From NCBI GenBank assembly GCA_902772105.1, contig CACXZI010000027.1, forward strand, positions 1-36,102: a DNA stretch of 36,102 bases, written 5' to 3'. Numbering within the stretch: position 1 is the stretch's first letter; every line of letters begins with the position of its first letter. This document shows positions 25,372-34,326 of this stretch, piece after piece. A model generated the notes under the pieces. That model was not told where the DNA came from. It saw only the letters and a list, made by a program, of their open reading frames with translations, and made no database searches. The translations under genes were made by a program, and so were the position numbers. The DNA comes from Oscillospiraceae bacterium. Its GTDB lineage: Bacteria; Bacillota; Clostridia; Oscillospirales; Ruminococcaceae.

Positions 25372-26505
25372 ATTTTTAAAAAATTAAATTTAGAAAAATG
25401 TTTTGTTTTTAGTTTTATTTTTCTTTTAATTTTACCTATTATTTTTTTGGTTTGTTTTGGGAGATTTATAGATTGGGCCTATTTTAAAGGATTTAATTTT
25501 AGAGATTTTTTAGGTGGTGAATATCAAGAAAATTTTAATGATTTTTTTAAAGATAAACTTCCTGTCTACAATAAATTAACATTTTTGAAAAATAATTTTG
25601 ATGTTTTAACAGGGCAAACTGTTTCTAACGGTGTTTTGGTTCGTGGGCAAGAATTAACAAAAATACATAAACTTCCTAATGAGGATAAGTTTTGGCTTTT
25701 TGGGCTTCATTTAGAAAAATTTTTAAAAGACTTAAAAAAGCAAGCTTACTTTTTATTTATTCCGTCTAAGTTGCAGTTAAACGATGGTGTTTTTAAATTT
25801 TATGAAGATTCTGGAATAAAATATGAAATTGAAAGGTTAAAAACAAAATATTTAATTCCATTGGAAAATAATATTTTATATGAAAATTCAAAAGAGGTTA
25901 ACCCATATTATAGAACTAGCAATAGACTAAATTCTTATGGAGCATATTTGCTTTATTGCAGTAATATGAAAAAATTAGGGAAAAATGTTTATGATATAGA
26001 AAATTTTAATATTCATCATCTTGTTGACGATTATTATGGTGAACTATATAGTAAAAATTTTGGTAGGAACATTAATCCTGATACTATTGATATTTTTAGG
26101 TTTAATGGGAAAGATATTGATTTTAGTGTTGAAGAAACCTATGGAAATGGAACGGTTTTAAAAAGAAAAACAATTTACGATTTAGATAGGATTAATGATT
26201 ATGATAAAACGCATGTTATTTTTGGCGGAAATGCTGTTTTAAAAGAAGTTGAAACAAATCTTGAAGAAAAAGAGAAACTTTTAATTTTTTCGGATGATTC
26301 TATCAATAATTTAATGCAATTTTTTCCACTACACTACAAAAAAATAACCGTTGTCAATCTGCACGAAATATATTATTCTAAAGATGAAGTTTTTGAAAAA
26401 TTAAAAAATATTAAGAAAAATGATTATGATAAAATTTTGTTTATTTATCAAATTGAAAGTTTGAATGATGATGAACAGTTTAGAAATTTGAAATATTTTA
26501 AATGA
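25372..26505 (+). CDS. AlgJ/DHHW-like protein without the DHHW motif
   Basis: About 377 residues. Partner type of MBOAT proteins in extracytoplasmic polysaccharide O-acetylation: N-terminal signal anchor (about 10-29), then a globular domain. The family's RTDHHWTSxGAYYAY reads RTSNRLNSYGAYLLY, so the Asp and His of the catalytic motif are gone. The later GDSFAN...PFLAxHF segment reads SDDSINNLMQFFPLHY, keeping a Ser. The start is unusual: a strong SD (AAAGGAGGG, 25357-25365) stands 6 nt before ATT 25372, and no ATG/GTG/TTG lies near. Starting at TTG 25447 would remove the membrane anchor and leave no SD. It begins 15 nt after the MBOAT stop. Confidence 0.65.
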   Translation: MFKKLNLEKCFVFSFIFLLILPIIFLVCFGRFIDWAYFKGFNFRDFLGGEYQENFNDFFKDKLPVYNKLTFLKNNFDVLTGQTVSNGVLVRGQELTKIHKLPNEDKFWLFGLHLEKFLKDLKKQAYFLFIPSKLQLNDGVFKFYEDSGIKYEIERLKTKYLIPLENNILYENSKEVNPYYRTSNRLNSYGAYLLYCSNMKKLGKNVYDIENFNIHHLVDDYYGELYSKNFGRNINPDTIDIFRFNGKDIDFSVEETYGNGTVLKRKTIYDLDRINDYDKTHVIFGGNAVLKEVETNLEEKEKLLIFSDDSINNLMQFFPLHYKKITVVNLHEIYYSKDEVFEKLKNIKKNDYDKILFIYQIESLNDDEQFRNLKYFK

Positions 26506-26850
26506 TGAATTTTTGTTTAAGATATTTAAAGAAAGCTTATGAAAAAATTTTTGTAGTAGGTTTTGTTTTTTAATTTTATGAAGATTTACATATTATTTTT
26601 TTAGTAGGGCATTAAAGCTAAAAAATTGAGTAGGTTTTATAGATAGTGATTGTTAAATATTTTTATTTTAAATTTTTTGGTAGATTATTTAATTAAAGAG
26701 TTGCAACATTAATAAATTGAAAATTTAAAAAGATTTTATTTAGGTTTAGCAATATTTTAATTTTTTTTAATTTGGCTATGGTTTTTTTATTATTTTTTAG
26801 TTAACTATAGGTTTTTAATTAAAAAAATTGTAATATTATTAAATTTTTGA
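26506..26850 (+). other. gene-free spacer
   Basis: AT-rich with no frame, array or clear hairpin, between the DHHW-like gene and the promoter of the TtcA-like gene. Confidence 0.5.
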
Positions 26851-26879
26851 TTACAAAATTTATAAATGTTTGATATAAT
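26851..26879 (+). promoter_or_regulatory. promoter of the TtcA-like gene
   Basis: TTACAA (26851-26856), 17 bp, TATAAT (26874-26879) with TGA before the -10. Confidence 0.6.
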
Positions 26880-26915
26880 TAAAATGTTTTAAAAGTTTAG
26901 AAAAGGGAGTGGAAA

Positions 26916-27638
26916 ATGCAAAAAATTGTTGGGAAAATTTTAAAAGCTAACAGAGAATTTGGGTTAATTGAAAAAGGAGACAAAATTGCTGTTGGAGTTT
27001 CTGGTGGAAAAGACAGTTTAATTTTGTTGGAAGGTTTGGCAAGAATTCAAAAGTTTTTAGATTTAGATATTGAAATTATTGCAATAACAATAGATTTAGG
27101 GTTTGAAAAAGAAGAAGACCACAAAACTGCTAGAGGAATTTGTGAAAAATATGATATTTTATATATAGTGGAGCGAACCGAAATTTTTAATATTGTTTTT
27201 AATGAAAAAAAACAAGAAAAAAACCCTTGTAGTCTTTGTTCTAAGTTAAAAAAAGGAGTTTTAAACACAATTGCAAAAGAAAATGGATGTAATAAGGTTG
27301 CATTTGGGCACCATCTTGATGATGTTGTTGAAACTTTTTTGATGAATCTTTTTATTGAGGGAAGAATTGGTTGCTTTTCTCCGGTTACATTTTTTTCAAG
27401 GCAGGATTTGTTTTTGGTTAGACCACTTATTTTTGTTGAGGAACGTCAAATTAAAAAAGCACTTAAAAATTTAAATTTTACTGTTTCTAAAAGTTTGTGC
27501 CCAAAGGATGGCGATACATATAGAGAAACTATGAAAAAATTTTTAATGGAAAAAGAAAAGAGTGATAAAGGCTTTAAAAAAAGGATTTTTGGTGCTATTA
27601 GAAGAGGAAATATTGCAGGGTTTGGATTTAAAAATTAG
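26916..27638 (+). CDS. TtcA-family tRNA thiolation ATPase
   Basis: 240-residue PP-loop (N-type ATP pyrophosphatase) of the TtcA/TtuA group, which activate a tRNA base as an adenylate and exchange oxygen for sulfur. The PP-loop SGGKDS is at 29-34. Cys105 and Cys108 in NPCSLC, with Cys195 in SLCPKDGD, are placed like the three cysteines that hold the [4Fe-4S] cluster in TtcA. GHHLDDVVETFLMNLF is the family's second signature. TtcA itself makes 2-thiocytidine at position 32; the exact base here cannot be told from sequence. ATG at 26916 with AAGGGAGTGG upstream. It would depend on IscS/IscU, both encoded at 7.8-9.5 kb, for sulfur and cluster. Confidence 0.87.
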   Translation: MQKIVGKILKANREFGLIEKGDKIAVGVSGGKDSLILLEGLARIQKFLDLDIEIIAITIDLGFEKEEDHKTARGICEKYDILYIVERTEIFNIVFNEKKQEKNPCSLCSKLKKGVLNTIAKENGCNKVAFGHHLDDVVETFLMNLFIEGRIGCFSPVTFFSRQDLFLVRPLIFVEERQIKKALKNLNFTVSKSLCPKDGDTYRETMKKFLMEKEKSDKGFKKRIFGAIRRGNIAGFGFKN

Positions 27639-27647
27639 TTAAAATTA

Positions 27648-27676
27648 GTTGACTTTTAGTTATTTTTGTGATAAAA
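27648..27676 (+). promoter_or_regulatory. promoter of rny
   Basis: TTGACT (27648-27653), 17 bp, TAAAAT (27671-27676), TGA before the -10. It is followed by a leader of about 180 nt with a small GC-containing hairpin (GCGT/ACGC near 27688-27701). Confidence 0.65.
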
Positions 27677-27865
27677 TGCATCTGTCGCGTTATGTTACGC
27701 TTAACTCATAGATTTATTTTTTTGAAACTATTTTTTGGTTTTTGTTTTAGATAAAATATTTTTGTGCATTTTATTGATGTTATTGTTTTTGTACACTTAC
27801 AATATAAAATGTTGAGTTTTTGAGAATTTATGGGTTGTTTAAGCGTTGTGGCTCAAAATTTTTAG

Positions 27866-29452
27866 ATGGTAAGTGTGGTGAATTTTTTGAGTATTTCGGT
27901 TGTTATACTTTTAATTGTTATTTGTGTTGTTGTTTTTGGTTTTTTTATTGCGTTTTTTTCGTTTAAATTTGGAATAACATATAGAAAAAGAATTGCTGAA
28001 GGAGAAATTGGAAGTGCTGAAGAGCATGCAAAAAAAATTGTTGAAGATGCTAAAAATGATGCACAAACAAAGGTTAAACAGGCAATTGTTGAAGCTAAAG
28101 ATGAAATTCATGTTTTAAGAGAAGAGGCAGAAAAAGAAATCAAACAAAGAAGAGAGGAATTAGGGGCACAAGAAAAAAGAATAGTTCAAAAAGAGGAAAC
28201 TTTAGAAAGAAAATTAGAACAATGTGAAAAGAAAGAAGAAAATTTGCTTTTAAAAACGTCTCAGGCAGATAAGATGTTGGAAGAAGCTGAGTTAATTAAA
28301 ACGAATCAGTTAAACATGTTAGAAAAAATTTCTGGAATGACAAAGGAACAAGCTTGTAGTCATTTACTTTATACATTTGAAAATGAATTAAACCATGAAA
28401 AGGCTTTGAAAATTAAGGTTTGTGATCAGAATATTAAGGATGAAGTTGAAAAAAAGGCTAAAAATTTAATTGGTCTTGCTATTGCAAAGTATGCAGGAAG
28501 TTATGTTAACGACATATCTGTTTGTGTTGTTCCTATTCGTTCTGATGAAATGAAAGGGAGAATTATAGGAAGAGAAGGAAGAAATATTAAGTCTTTTGAA
28601 AATTTAACCGGTGTTGATATAATAATTGATGATACTCCTGAAGCTATAACTCTTTCTTGTTTTGATCCTGTTCGAAGAGAAGTTGCAAAAATTGCTTTGA
28701 ATAGATTAATGGATGATGGGCGAATTCACCCAGTTAAAATTGAAGAAGCTGTTGAAAAAGCAAAGGCAGAAGTTGAGCAGATGATTAAATCCGAAGGGGA
28801 AAGAGCTGTTATGGAAGCGAATGTTCAGGGAATTAATCCTGATCTTGTTTCTATTATTGGAAGGCTTAAATTTAGAACTAGCTATGGGCAGAATGTTTTA
28901 AATCATAGCTTAGAAGTTGCTGCCATAGCTGGAGTTATTGCCAGTGAACTTAATTTAGACCCGTCTTTGGCAAGAAGAGCGGGGTTGCTTCATGATATTG
29001 GGAAAGCTTTGAGTCATGAAGTTGAAGGGTCTCATGTTCAAATTGGAGTTGAAATTGCTAAAAAATATAAAGAAAATTTGGATGTTGTTCATGCTATTGA
29101 AGCACATCATGGCGATGTTGAACCACAAAACACCATTGCATGCATTGTTCAGGCTGCTGATGCTATATCTGCTGCACGTCCTGGGGCTAGAAGTGAAAAC
29201 CTAGAAAGCTATATTAAAAGGCTAGAAAAATTAGAAGAAATTGCAAATTCATATGAAGGGGTTGAAAGTTCATATGCATTGCAAGCTGGAAGAGAGATTA
29301 GAATTATGGTTAAACCTAATGTTGTTGGGGATGATGAGATGGTTATTTTAGCACATGAAGTTGTTAAAAAAATTGAAGATAGTTTGAGCTATCCTGGGCA
29401 GATTAAGGTTAACATAATTAGAGAAAGCAGAGTTGAAGATTTTGCAAAGTAG
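27866..29452 (+). CDS. rny: ribonuclease Y
   Basis: Membrane-anchored endoribonuclease that starts mRNA decay in Gram-positive bacteria. 528 residues, close to the B. subtilis enzyme (520). Order: N-terminal transmembrane helix (about 8-35); a long charged coiled coil (about 45-170); a KH domain with GRIIGREGRNIKSFE (about 232-246); an HD domain with NHSLEVA, LLHDIGKAL (about 374-382) and IEAHHGD, ending with the family's PGQIKVNIIRESR. I keep ATG 27866, but no good SD precedes it. GTG at 27878 is an alternative that would shorten it by four codons. Own promoter at 27648. Confidence 0.96.
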   Translation: MVSVVNFLSISVVILLIVICVVVFGFFIAFFSFKFGITYRKRIAEGEIGSAEEHAKKIVEDAKNDAQTKVKQAIVEAKDEIHVLREEAEKEIKQRREELGAQEKRIVQKEETLERKLEQCEKKEENLLLKTSQADKMLEEAELIKTNQLNMLEKISGMTKEQACSHLLYTFENELNHEKALKIKVCDQNIKDEVEKKAKNLIGLAIAKYAGSYVNDISVCVVPIRSDEMKGRIIGREGRNIKSFENLTGVDIIIDDTPEAITLSCFDPVRREVAKIALNRLMDDGRIHPVKIEEAVEKAKAEVEQMIKSEGERAVMEANVQGINPDLVSIIGRLKFRTSYGQNVLNHSLEVAAIAGVIASELNLDPSLARRAGLLHDIGKALSHEVEGSHVQIGVEIAKKYKENLDVVHAIEAHHGDVEPQNTIACIVQAADAISAARPGARSENLESYIKRLEKLEEIANSYEGVESSYALQAGREIRIMVKPNVVGDDEMVILAHEVVKKIEDSLSYPGQIKVNIIRESRVEDFAK

Positions 29453-29886
29453 CTTTTTGTTAAGGGATTAAAAATTAGTTAATATTGGTTGAAGTTTGAT
29501 GTTTTTTAATAGTTGTATATTTGGGTTGTTAAATTTTTAATATAATATAATATAATTATATTTTTTATTAGCAATATAATAAAAAATAGAAATTTTAGAA
29601 TAAAGTTAATTTATAAAATTTAAGGGTATTGTGGTTTTTTAATTTTTTAATTATAATGGGCGAATAGTTATTTTATGAATTTGCTAGAGTATTATTAGAA
29701 AAACAATAAATATATTAATATTATAAGTTATGATAAAAAATTTTAAATATATATTTATTAGAGATTTACGAAAAAAATTAAAGAAAGTGGGGCTTTTGAT
29801 TTATAAAAATAAATATTTTATTGTTAAATTAATAAATTGAAATGATAGTTATTAATATTTTTATTTATTAGTGGTGGATTTAACGT
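29453..29886 (+). other. gene-free spacer after rny
   Basis: AT-rich. It contains a 12-bp perfect inverted repeat (29559-29570 with 29577-29588). No frame or promoter with a good -35 was found before the next gene. Confidence 0.5.
29559..29588 (+). terminator. AT-only hairpin downstream of rny
   Basis: TATTTTTTATTA pairs perfectly with TAATAAAAAATA across GCAATA. No G-C pair and no following T run, so only a weak candidate for rny transcript end or 3' stability. Confidence 0.3.
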
Positions 29887-30420
29887 ATGTTAAAAACAAA
29901 AAGGTTGATTTTAAGAGGTTTTAGGGTTTTTGATGCTTTGGAACTTTTTAATTTAGCAAAAAATTTGAATATTTCATATCCTTGTGGGTTTTTGCCGCAT
30001 AAAAGTGTTGAAGATTCTAGAAATATTATTGTTAATGTTTTGCAAAAACCAGGAATTTATGCGATTTTTTTAAAAGACAAAAATGTTTTGGTTGGGTGCA
30101 TCAATTTAAAGTTTAAAGATAGTTCAAATTTAGCTGTTAAAAATAGTGAAGCAGAACTTGGTTTTTGGGTTGGTGAACCTTTTTGGGGAAATGGATTTTC
30201 TAGTGAAGCTTGTGTTGCAATTTTAGAATATGGTTTTTTTGAGTTGAATTTGAAAAAAATTTGGGCTAGTTCTATGGTTAGTAATGTTAAAAGTTTTTCG
30301 TTGCAGAAAAAATTGGGGTTTAAATATATTTATTCAAAATTTATTTATATGCCTTTGGTTGATGAAACTAGGCTTTCAAATATTTGTTTGTTAACTTCTA
30401 AAGATTTTAATAGAAGATGA
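29887..30420 (+). CDS. GNAT acetyltransferase, RimJ/RimL type
   Basis: 177 residues of the GNAT fold in the form that acetylates protein N-termini or small amines. It opens with LKTKRLILRGF (TxRLxLR signature). The acetyl-CoA pyrophosphate loop is in ELGFWVGEPFWGNGFSSEA (the family's Q/RxxGxG/A appears as WGNGFS, typical for this branch), followed by LKKIWASSMVSNVKSFSLQKKLGF, the usual NxxSxxxxxKxGF motif. The substrate is unknown. ATG at 29887 follows GTGGTGG, a weak SD. It stands alone, 430 nt after rny and 78 nt before an SDR gene. Confidence 0.85.
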   Translation: MLKTKRLILRGFRVFDALELFNLAKNLNISYPCGFLPHKSVEDSRNIIVNVLQKPGIYAIFLKDKNVLVGCINLKFKDSSNLAVKNSEAELGFWVGEPFWGNGFSSEACVAILEYGFFELNLKKIWASSMVSNVKSFSLQKKLGFKYIYSKFIYMPLVDETRLSNICLLTSKDFNRR

Positions 30421-30498
30421 TTTTTGTTAAAAAATTGTTTTGGGTGGTTTTAAATATCGCTAAATAAAATATTTTAAAAATTTTCGGAGGAAAAAATA

Positions 30499-31311
30499 GT
30501 GGTGGATTATGGATTAAAAGATAAAGTTGCAATTATAACAGGAATTAATAACCCACAAGGGATTGGGGCTACAACTGCTTATTCGTTTGCTTGTGAAGGA
30601 GCAAAGTTGGTTTTGGTTTATAAAAAGGTGTTTAGGAAATTCGATAAAAATAATGTTAATAAAAATGGAGTTGATAGATATTATGCAGCAAATGCTGGTG
30701 ATGCAAATATTTTGGAAGATAAATTAAAGAAAATGAATGCTGATTTTGTTGTTTTAGAAAGAGATATTTCTAATGAAAATTTTGTAAAAGAGATTTATGA
30801 AGTAGCGCTTACAAAATATAAAAAAGTTGATATTTTGGTTAATAATGCAGCTGTGGATGACGAAAATGGGTTTGATACAATTGAAAAAATAACAAAAAAT
30901 GTTATTGAAGACACTTTTTCGGTTAATGTTAAAGCAAGTATTTTGATGATGCGAGAATTTGTTAACAATAGGAAAGATTATGGTAGGATTATTAATATTT
31001 CCACCGACGCAGCACAAGTTTTTGCAGGACAGATTACATATGGAGCAAGTAAAGCAACCTTAGAAGCTTTAACTCGCAGTGTTGCTATTGAAGTAGGTAA
31101 ATATGGAATTACTGTTAATTGTGTTGCACCAGGCCCAACTCAAACTGGATGGATTGATGATTCTTTAGAAAAGGCTGTTGTTGATTTAATACCAATGAAA
31201 AAATTAATACAACCAGAAGATATTGCTCAAACTATTTTGTTTTTAGCAAGTGATAAAGCAAAAATGCTTACAGGACAGGTTATAAAAGTTTCTGGTGGGC
31301 ACGCTCTTTAA
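30499..31311 (+). CDS. short-chain dehydrogenase/reductase (SDR)
   Basis: 270-residue classical SDR: an NAD(P)-dependent oxidoreductase similar to FabG. Cofactor loop TGINNPQGIG (14-23), NNAA (115-118), catalytic Ser168 (NISTDAA), Tyr181 and Lys185 (YGASK), and PGPTQTGW after the active site. The spaced TGxxxPQGIG loop resembles a subgroup of FabG-like and enoyl-reductase-like SDRs. An insertion of about 25 residues follows the second beta strand (RKFDKNNVNKNG). No fatty-acid genes lie nearby, so a FabG role is not claimed. GTG start at 30499 with a strong SD (GGAGG, 8 nt). Confidence 0.87.
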   Translation: MVDYGLKDKVAIITGINNPQGIGATTAYSFACEGAKLVLVYKKVFRKFDKNNVNKNGVDRYYAANAGDANILEDKLKKMNADFVVLERDISNENFVKEIYEVALTKYKKVDILVNNAAVDDENGFDTIEKITKNVIEDTFSVNVKASILMMREFVNNRKDYGRIINISTDAAQVFAGQITYGASKATLEALTRSVAIEVGKYGITVNCVAPGPTQTGWIDDSLEKAVVDLIPMKKLIQPEDIAQTILFLASDKAKMLTGQVIKVSGGHAL

Positions 31312-31447
31312 ATTTTAGGTGTAGTTTAAAGAAATTAAATAAGAGGTATTGTTTTTAATTTAGATTGAAAAGGTTTATTGCGTAGAATTAGTTTTTATTA
31401 GGTTTATGTTTATATTTTGTTATATAAAATTTTAAATAAAAAAAAGG

Positions 31448-31476
31448 TTGAAAGAATTGTTGTTTTATGATATAGT
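31448..31476 (+). promoter_or_regulatory. promoter of the IscU-like/GGGtGRT pair
   Basis: TTGAAA (31448-31453), 17 bp, TATAGT (31471-31476) with TGA before the -10. Leader about 40 nt. Confidence 0.65.
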
Positions 31477-31523
31477 TAGTTTTGTTGAAATGTTTTTTAA
31501 TTTGCATTTGAGGAGGTTTTTTT

Positions 31524-32213
31524 GTGGAATATTCACGCGAAGTTGAAAATATGTGCGTTTTAAAAAAAGGGCCAAATAACGGGCCAGCACCAATACCAGA
31601 AGAAGGGAAATGGGTTAAGGCATATCAGATTTCGGATATTTCTGGGTTGTCTCACGGAGTTGGTTGGTGTGCTCCACAACAGGGAAGTTGTAAATTAACA
31701 TTAAATGTTAAAAATGGAATTATTGAAGAAGCTTTGGTTGAAACTATTGGTTGTTCTGGAATGACTCATTCTGCTGCTATGGCAGGAGAAATTTTGCCAG
31801 GAAAAACTTTGCTAGAAGCATTAAACACAGATCTTGTTTGTGATGCTATTAATGTTGCTATGCGAGAAATTTTTAAACAATTAGCTTATGGAAGAAGTCA
31901 AACTGCTTTTTCTGAAGGCGGGCTTCCTGTTGGAGCAGGTTTGGAAGATTTAGGAAAAGGGCTTCGTTCGCAGGTTGGAACTATTTTTTCTACTAAAGCA
32001 AAAGGTGTTAGATATTTAGAAATGGCCGAAGGATATATTTTAGAGGTTGGAGTTAAAGATGGGCAACCAATAGGATATAAATTTGTTCAGGTTGGAAAAA
32101 TGTTGGAAGATATAAAGGCTGGAAAAGACCCAAAAAAAGCTTATGAAGATAATATTGGGACATATGGAAGATTTGAAGAAGCTGATGAATATATCGATCC
32201 GCGCAAACAATAA
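31524..32213 (+). CDS. IscU-like protein paired with GGGtGRT
   Basis: 229 residues, cytosolic. The stretch from Cys56 follows IscU: GSCKLTLNVKNGIIEEALVE, then TIGCSGMTHSAAMAGEIL, against CGDIMRMYLKIENGIIKDVK and TFGCGSAIATSSKATEMI of the true IscU in this window. Cys56 and Cys77 match the first two scaffold cysteines; the HCS cysteine is missing, while Cys11, Cys49 and Cys106 are extra. N- and C-terminal extensions are not found in IscU. It is therefore a divergent NifU-fold protein (inference from motif alignment); cluster binding is unproven. GTG at 31524 with AGGAGG 7 nt upstream. The GGGtGRT gene starts 15 nt after its stop. Confidence 0.8.
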   Translation: MEYSREVENMCVLKKGPNNGPAPIPEEGKWVKAYQISDISGLSHGVGWCAPQQGSCKLTLNVKNGIIEEALVETIGCSGMTHSAAMAGEILPGKTLLEALNTDLVCDAINVAMREIFKQLAYGRSQTAFSEGGLPVGAGLEDLGKGLRSQVGTIFSTKAKGVRYLEMAEGYILEVGVKDGQPIGYKFVQVGKMLEDIKAGKDPKKAYEDNIGTYGRFEEADEYIDPRKQ

Positions 32214-32228
32214 AAAGGAGGTTTAATT

Positions 32229-33227
32229 ATGGCAGAGTTTGAAGGAAAAGAGAGAAGAGTTAAAAATATTGATGAATGTCTTTTAAAATATGGTTTTGGT
32301 TCACTTGAAGAAGCTAATGAATTTTGTTTGAGTAGAGGGGTTGATTGTAGAAAAATTGTTAAAAGTGTTCAACCTATTGCTTTTGAAAATGCTGTTTGGG
32401 CATATACTTTAGGAACTGCAATTGCTATTAAAAATAATTCTAAAACTGCAAGTGAAGCATCTGAATATATTGGAATTGGGTTGCAGGCTTTTTGTGTTCC
32501 TGGTTCTGTTGCAGAACAAAGAAATGTTGGATTGGGGCATGGTAATTTGGGAGCTATGCTTTTGCGCGAAGAAACTAAATGTTTTTGTTTCTTGGCAGGG
32601 CATGAATCTTTTGCTGCTGCTGAAGGGGCTATTGGAATTGCAAGAACTGCAAACAGAGCAAGAAAAGAGCCTTTGCGTGTTATTTTAAATGGGCTTGGAA
32701 AAGATGCTGCATTCATTATATCTAGAATTAATGGGTTCACACATGTTCAAACTAAATATGACTACAATACAGGGGATTTAGAAATTATTAAAGAAACTAA
32801 GTTTTCTGAAGGTGAACGTGGATTTGTTCGCTGTTTTGGTGCTGATGATGTTCGAGAAGGTGTTGCTATTTTGCAGCATGAAAAGGTTGATGTTTCTATT
32901 ACAGGGAATTCTACTAATCCTACTAGGTTTCAACATTTGGTTGCTGGAACATATAAAAAGTGGTGTATTGAAAACAATGTTAAATATTTTTCGGTTGCTT
33001 CTGGTGGTGGAACAGGAAGAACGCTTCATCCAGATAATATGGCGGCAGGGCCTGCTTCTTATGGTTTAACAGACTCTATGGGAAGAATGCATGGAGATGC
33101 ACAATTTGCTGGGTCTTCTTCTGTTCCTGCTCATGTTGAGATGATGGGGTTAATTGGAATGGGAAATAACCCTATGGTTGGAGCCACTGTTGCTTGCGCT
33201 GTTGCTTCATATGAGGCTGGTAAATAG
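32229..33227 (+). CDS. GGGtGRT protein (PF14057), function unknown
   Basis: 332 residues, a conserved bacterial family named after its motif, seen here as ASGGGTGRTLHPDN (motif at 259-265). It is highly conserved throughout: NVGLGHGNLGAMLLREET, FLAGHESFAAAEGAIGIA, GNSTNPTRFQH and the Gly-rich end EMMGLIGMGNNPMVGATVA. Cysteines stand at 33, 40, 89, 118, 120, 202 and 246. No membrane helix or signal. The reaction is not known. Its constant partner here is the IscU-like gene upstream (15 nt, SD AAGGAGG), which suggests a two-component, possibly metal- or sulfur-related unit (inference). A strong hairpin follows. Confidence 0.9.
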   Translation: MAEFEGKERRVKNIDECLLKYGFGSLEEANEFCLSRGVDCRKIVKSVQPIAFENAVWAYTLGTAIAIKNNSKTASEASEYIGIGLQAFCVPGSVAEQRNVGLGHGNLGAMLLREETKCFCFLAGHESFAAAEGAIGIARTANRARKEPLRVILNGLGKDAAFIISRINGFTHVQTKYDYNTGDLEIIKETKFSEGERGFVRCFGADDVREGVAILQHEKVDVSITGNSTNPTRFQHLVAGTYKKWCIENNVKYFSVASGGGTGRTLHPDNMAAGPASYGLTDSMGRMHGDAQFAGSSSVPAHVEMMGLIGMGNNPMVGATVACAVASYEAGK

Positions 33228-33272
33228 GTTTATATATAGATTTAACGATATTTTTTTGATTAGATATTTTTT

Positions 33273-33318
33273 ATCCTTTTGATATACTTTTATTTAGTTT
33301 TTGGTATATCAAGAGGAT
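33273..33318 (+). terminator. terminator-like hairpin after the GGGtGRT gene
   Basis: ATCCTTTTGATATAC pairs with GTATATCAAGAGGAT over 15 bp with one G-T wobble, loop 16 nt, followed by a T-rich stretch. The strongest inverted repeat seen downstream of any gene in this window. Confidence 0.6.
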
Positions 33319-34326
33319 TTTCATTTAATTTTAAAGATTTATGGGTATAATGTTATTTAAAATTAAATTTTAATTAATATTTTTATTTTTCTAATGTTAA
33401 AATTTTGGTAAAATATTTTTTGGTTTATTGATATTTATTTTTATTATATTTATATTGATGTTGTTTTTGTTAATATTAGTAAGAATGAAAAGCAAATTTG
33501 TATTTTGTTTTAAATTTTAATTATTAAAGGAGTTATGACTGATTAAAATATTATAGATGTTTATAATTAAAAATTTAATAGCAAAACAGTTGGATATATT
33601 TATAGAATTATTTTAAAGAAATGATAAAAATAAAATTTTAATTAATAAGATTATGTAAATGTTTTAATAATTGAATTGAAAAATTTAAAAAAGTATGTTA
33701 ATATTTCGTAGAATAAATTAAAAGAAATATAAAGAGTTAAATTTTTAAGTGTTAAAAGTTTATATAATGGGGTGGAAATAAATATTTTGATATTGCTATT
33801 TTGAACAATAAAAAAGGATGTTTTATTAAATTTAAAAATAAATATATTTTATTTAAAGAAATTTGTTTTGATATATAAAGATTATGATTTTTTAGAAGAA
33901 TTAACTGTTTTGAATGATATGGAATTTTGATTTCTTTTTTGGTTTAGATTTGTGTTAATTGTAAAAAAAATTTAAAAAATATTTAAAAGATGTAAAATTA
34001 GGAATAAATAAAAAGTTTGGAAGAAGATATAGATATTTTAAAATATTTTAATTATAAAGAGTTTATTGAAGAAATGTTTTATAAATGAGTGGATGTTAGA
34101 TATAAAAATCAAATGAAGATTTAAAGGTTTGCATTAAAAAATTTAAGAAGAATTATAAAAATAGCCTAAAAGATGTTTTGAATAAAGAAAATATAAAATT
34201 TAATTATAGATATATTAAAATTCTCAAGAAAAAGTTTATGTATTTAGATAAAATTGATTTTAAAAGAACTGCAAAATTTTGTTATTATTAAAAAAATAAT
34301 AAAACATCTATTTAATTGGAGTTTTT
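33319..34326 (+). other. 1-kb spacer, probable gene relic
   Basis: No intact frame. Start signals remain without genes: AAAGGAG before ATG 33536 with a stop at codon 4, and TATAAT (33763-33768) beside GGGGTGG. Between about 33780 and 34300 there are short coding-like pieces broken by stops and frame changes, such as SLEEDIDILKYFNYKEFIEE near 34015-34075. I read it as one or two decayed genes, origin unknown. Confidence 0.35.

Noticed and set aside
27677-27865. Known riboswitch, SRP RNA or 6S RNA in the rny leader
   Set aside because: No match to any consensus I know; only a 4-bp GC-containing stem is evident.
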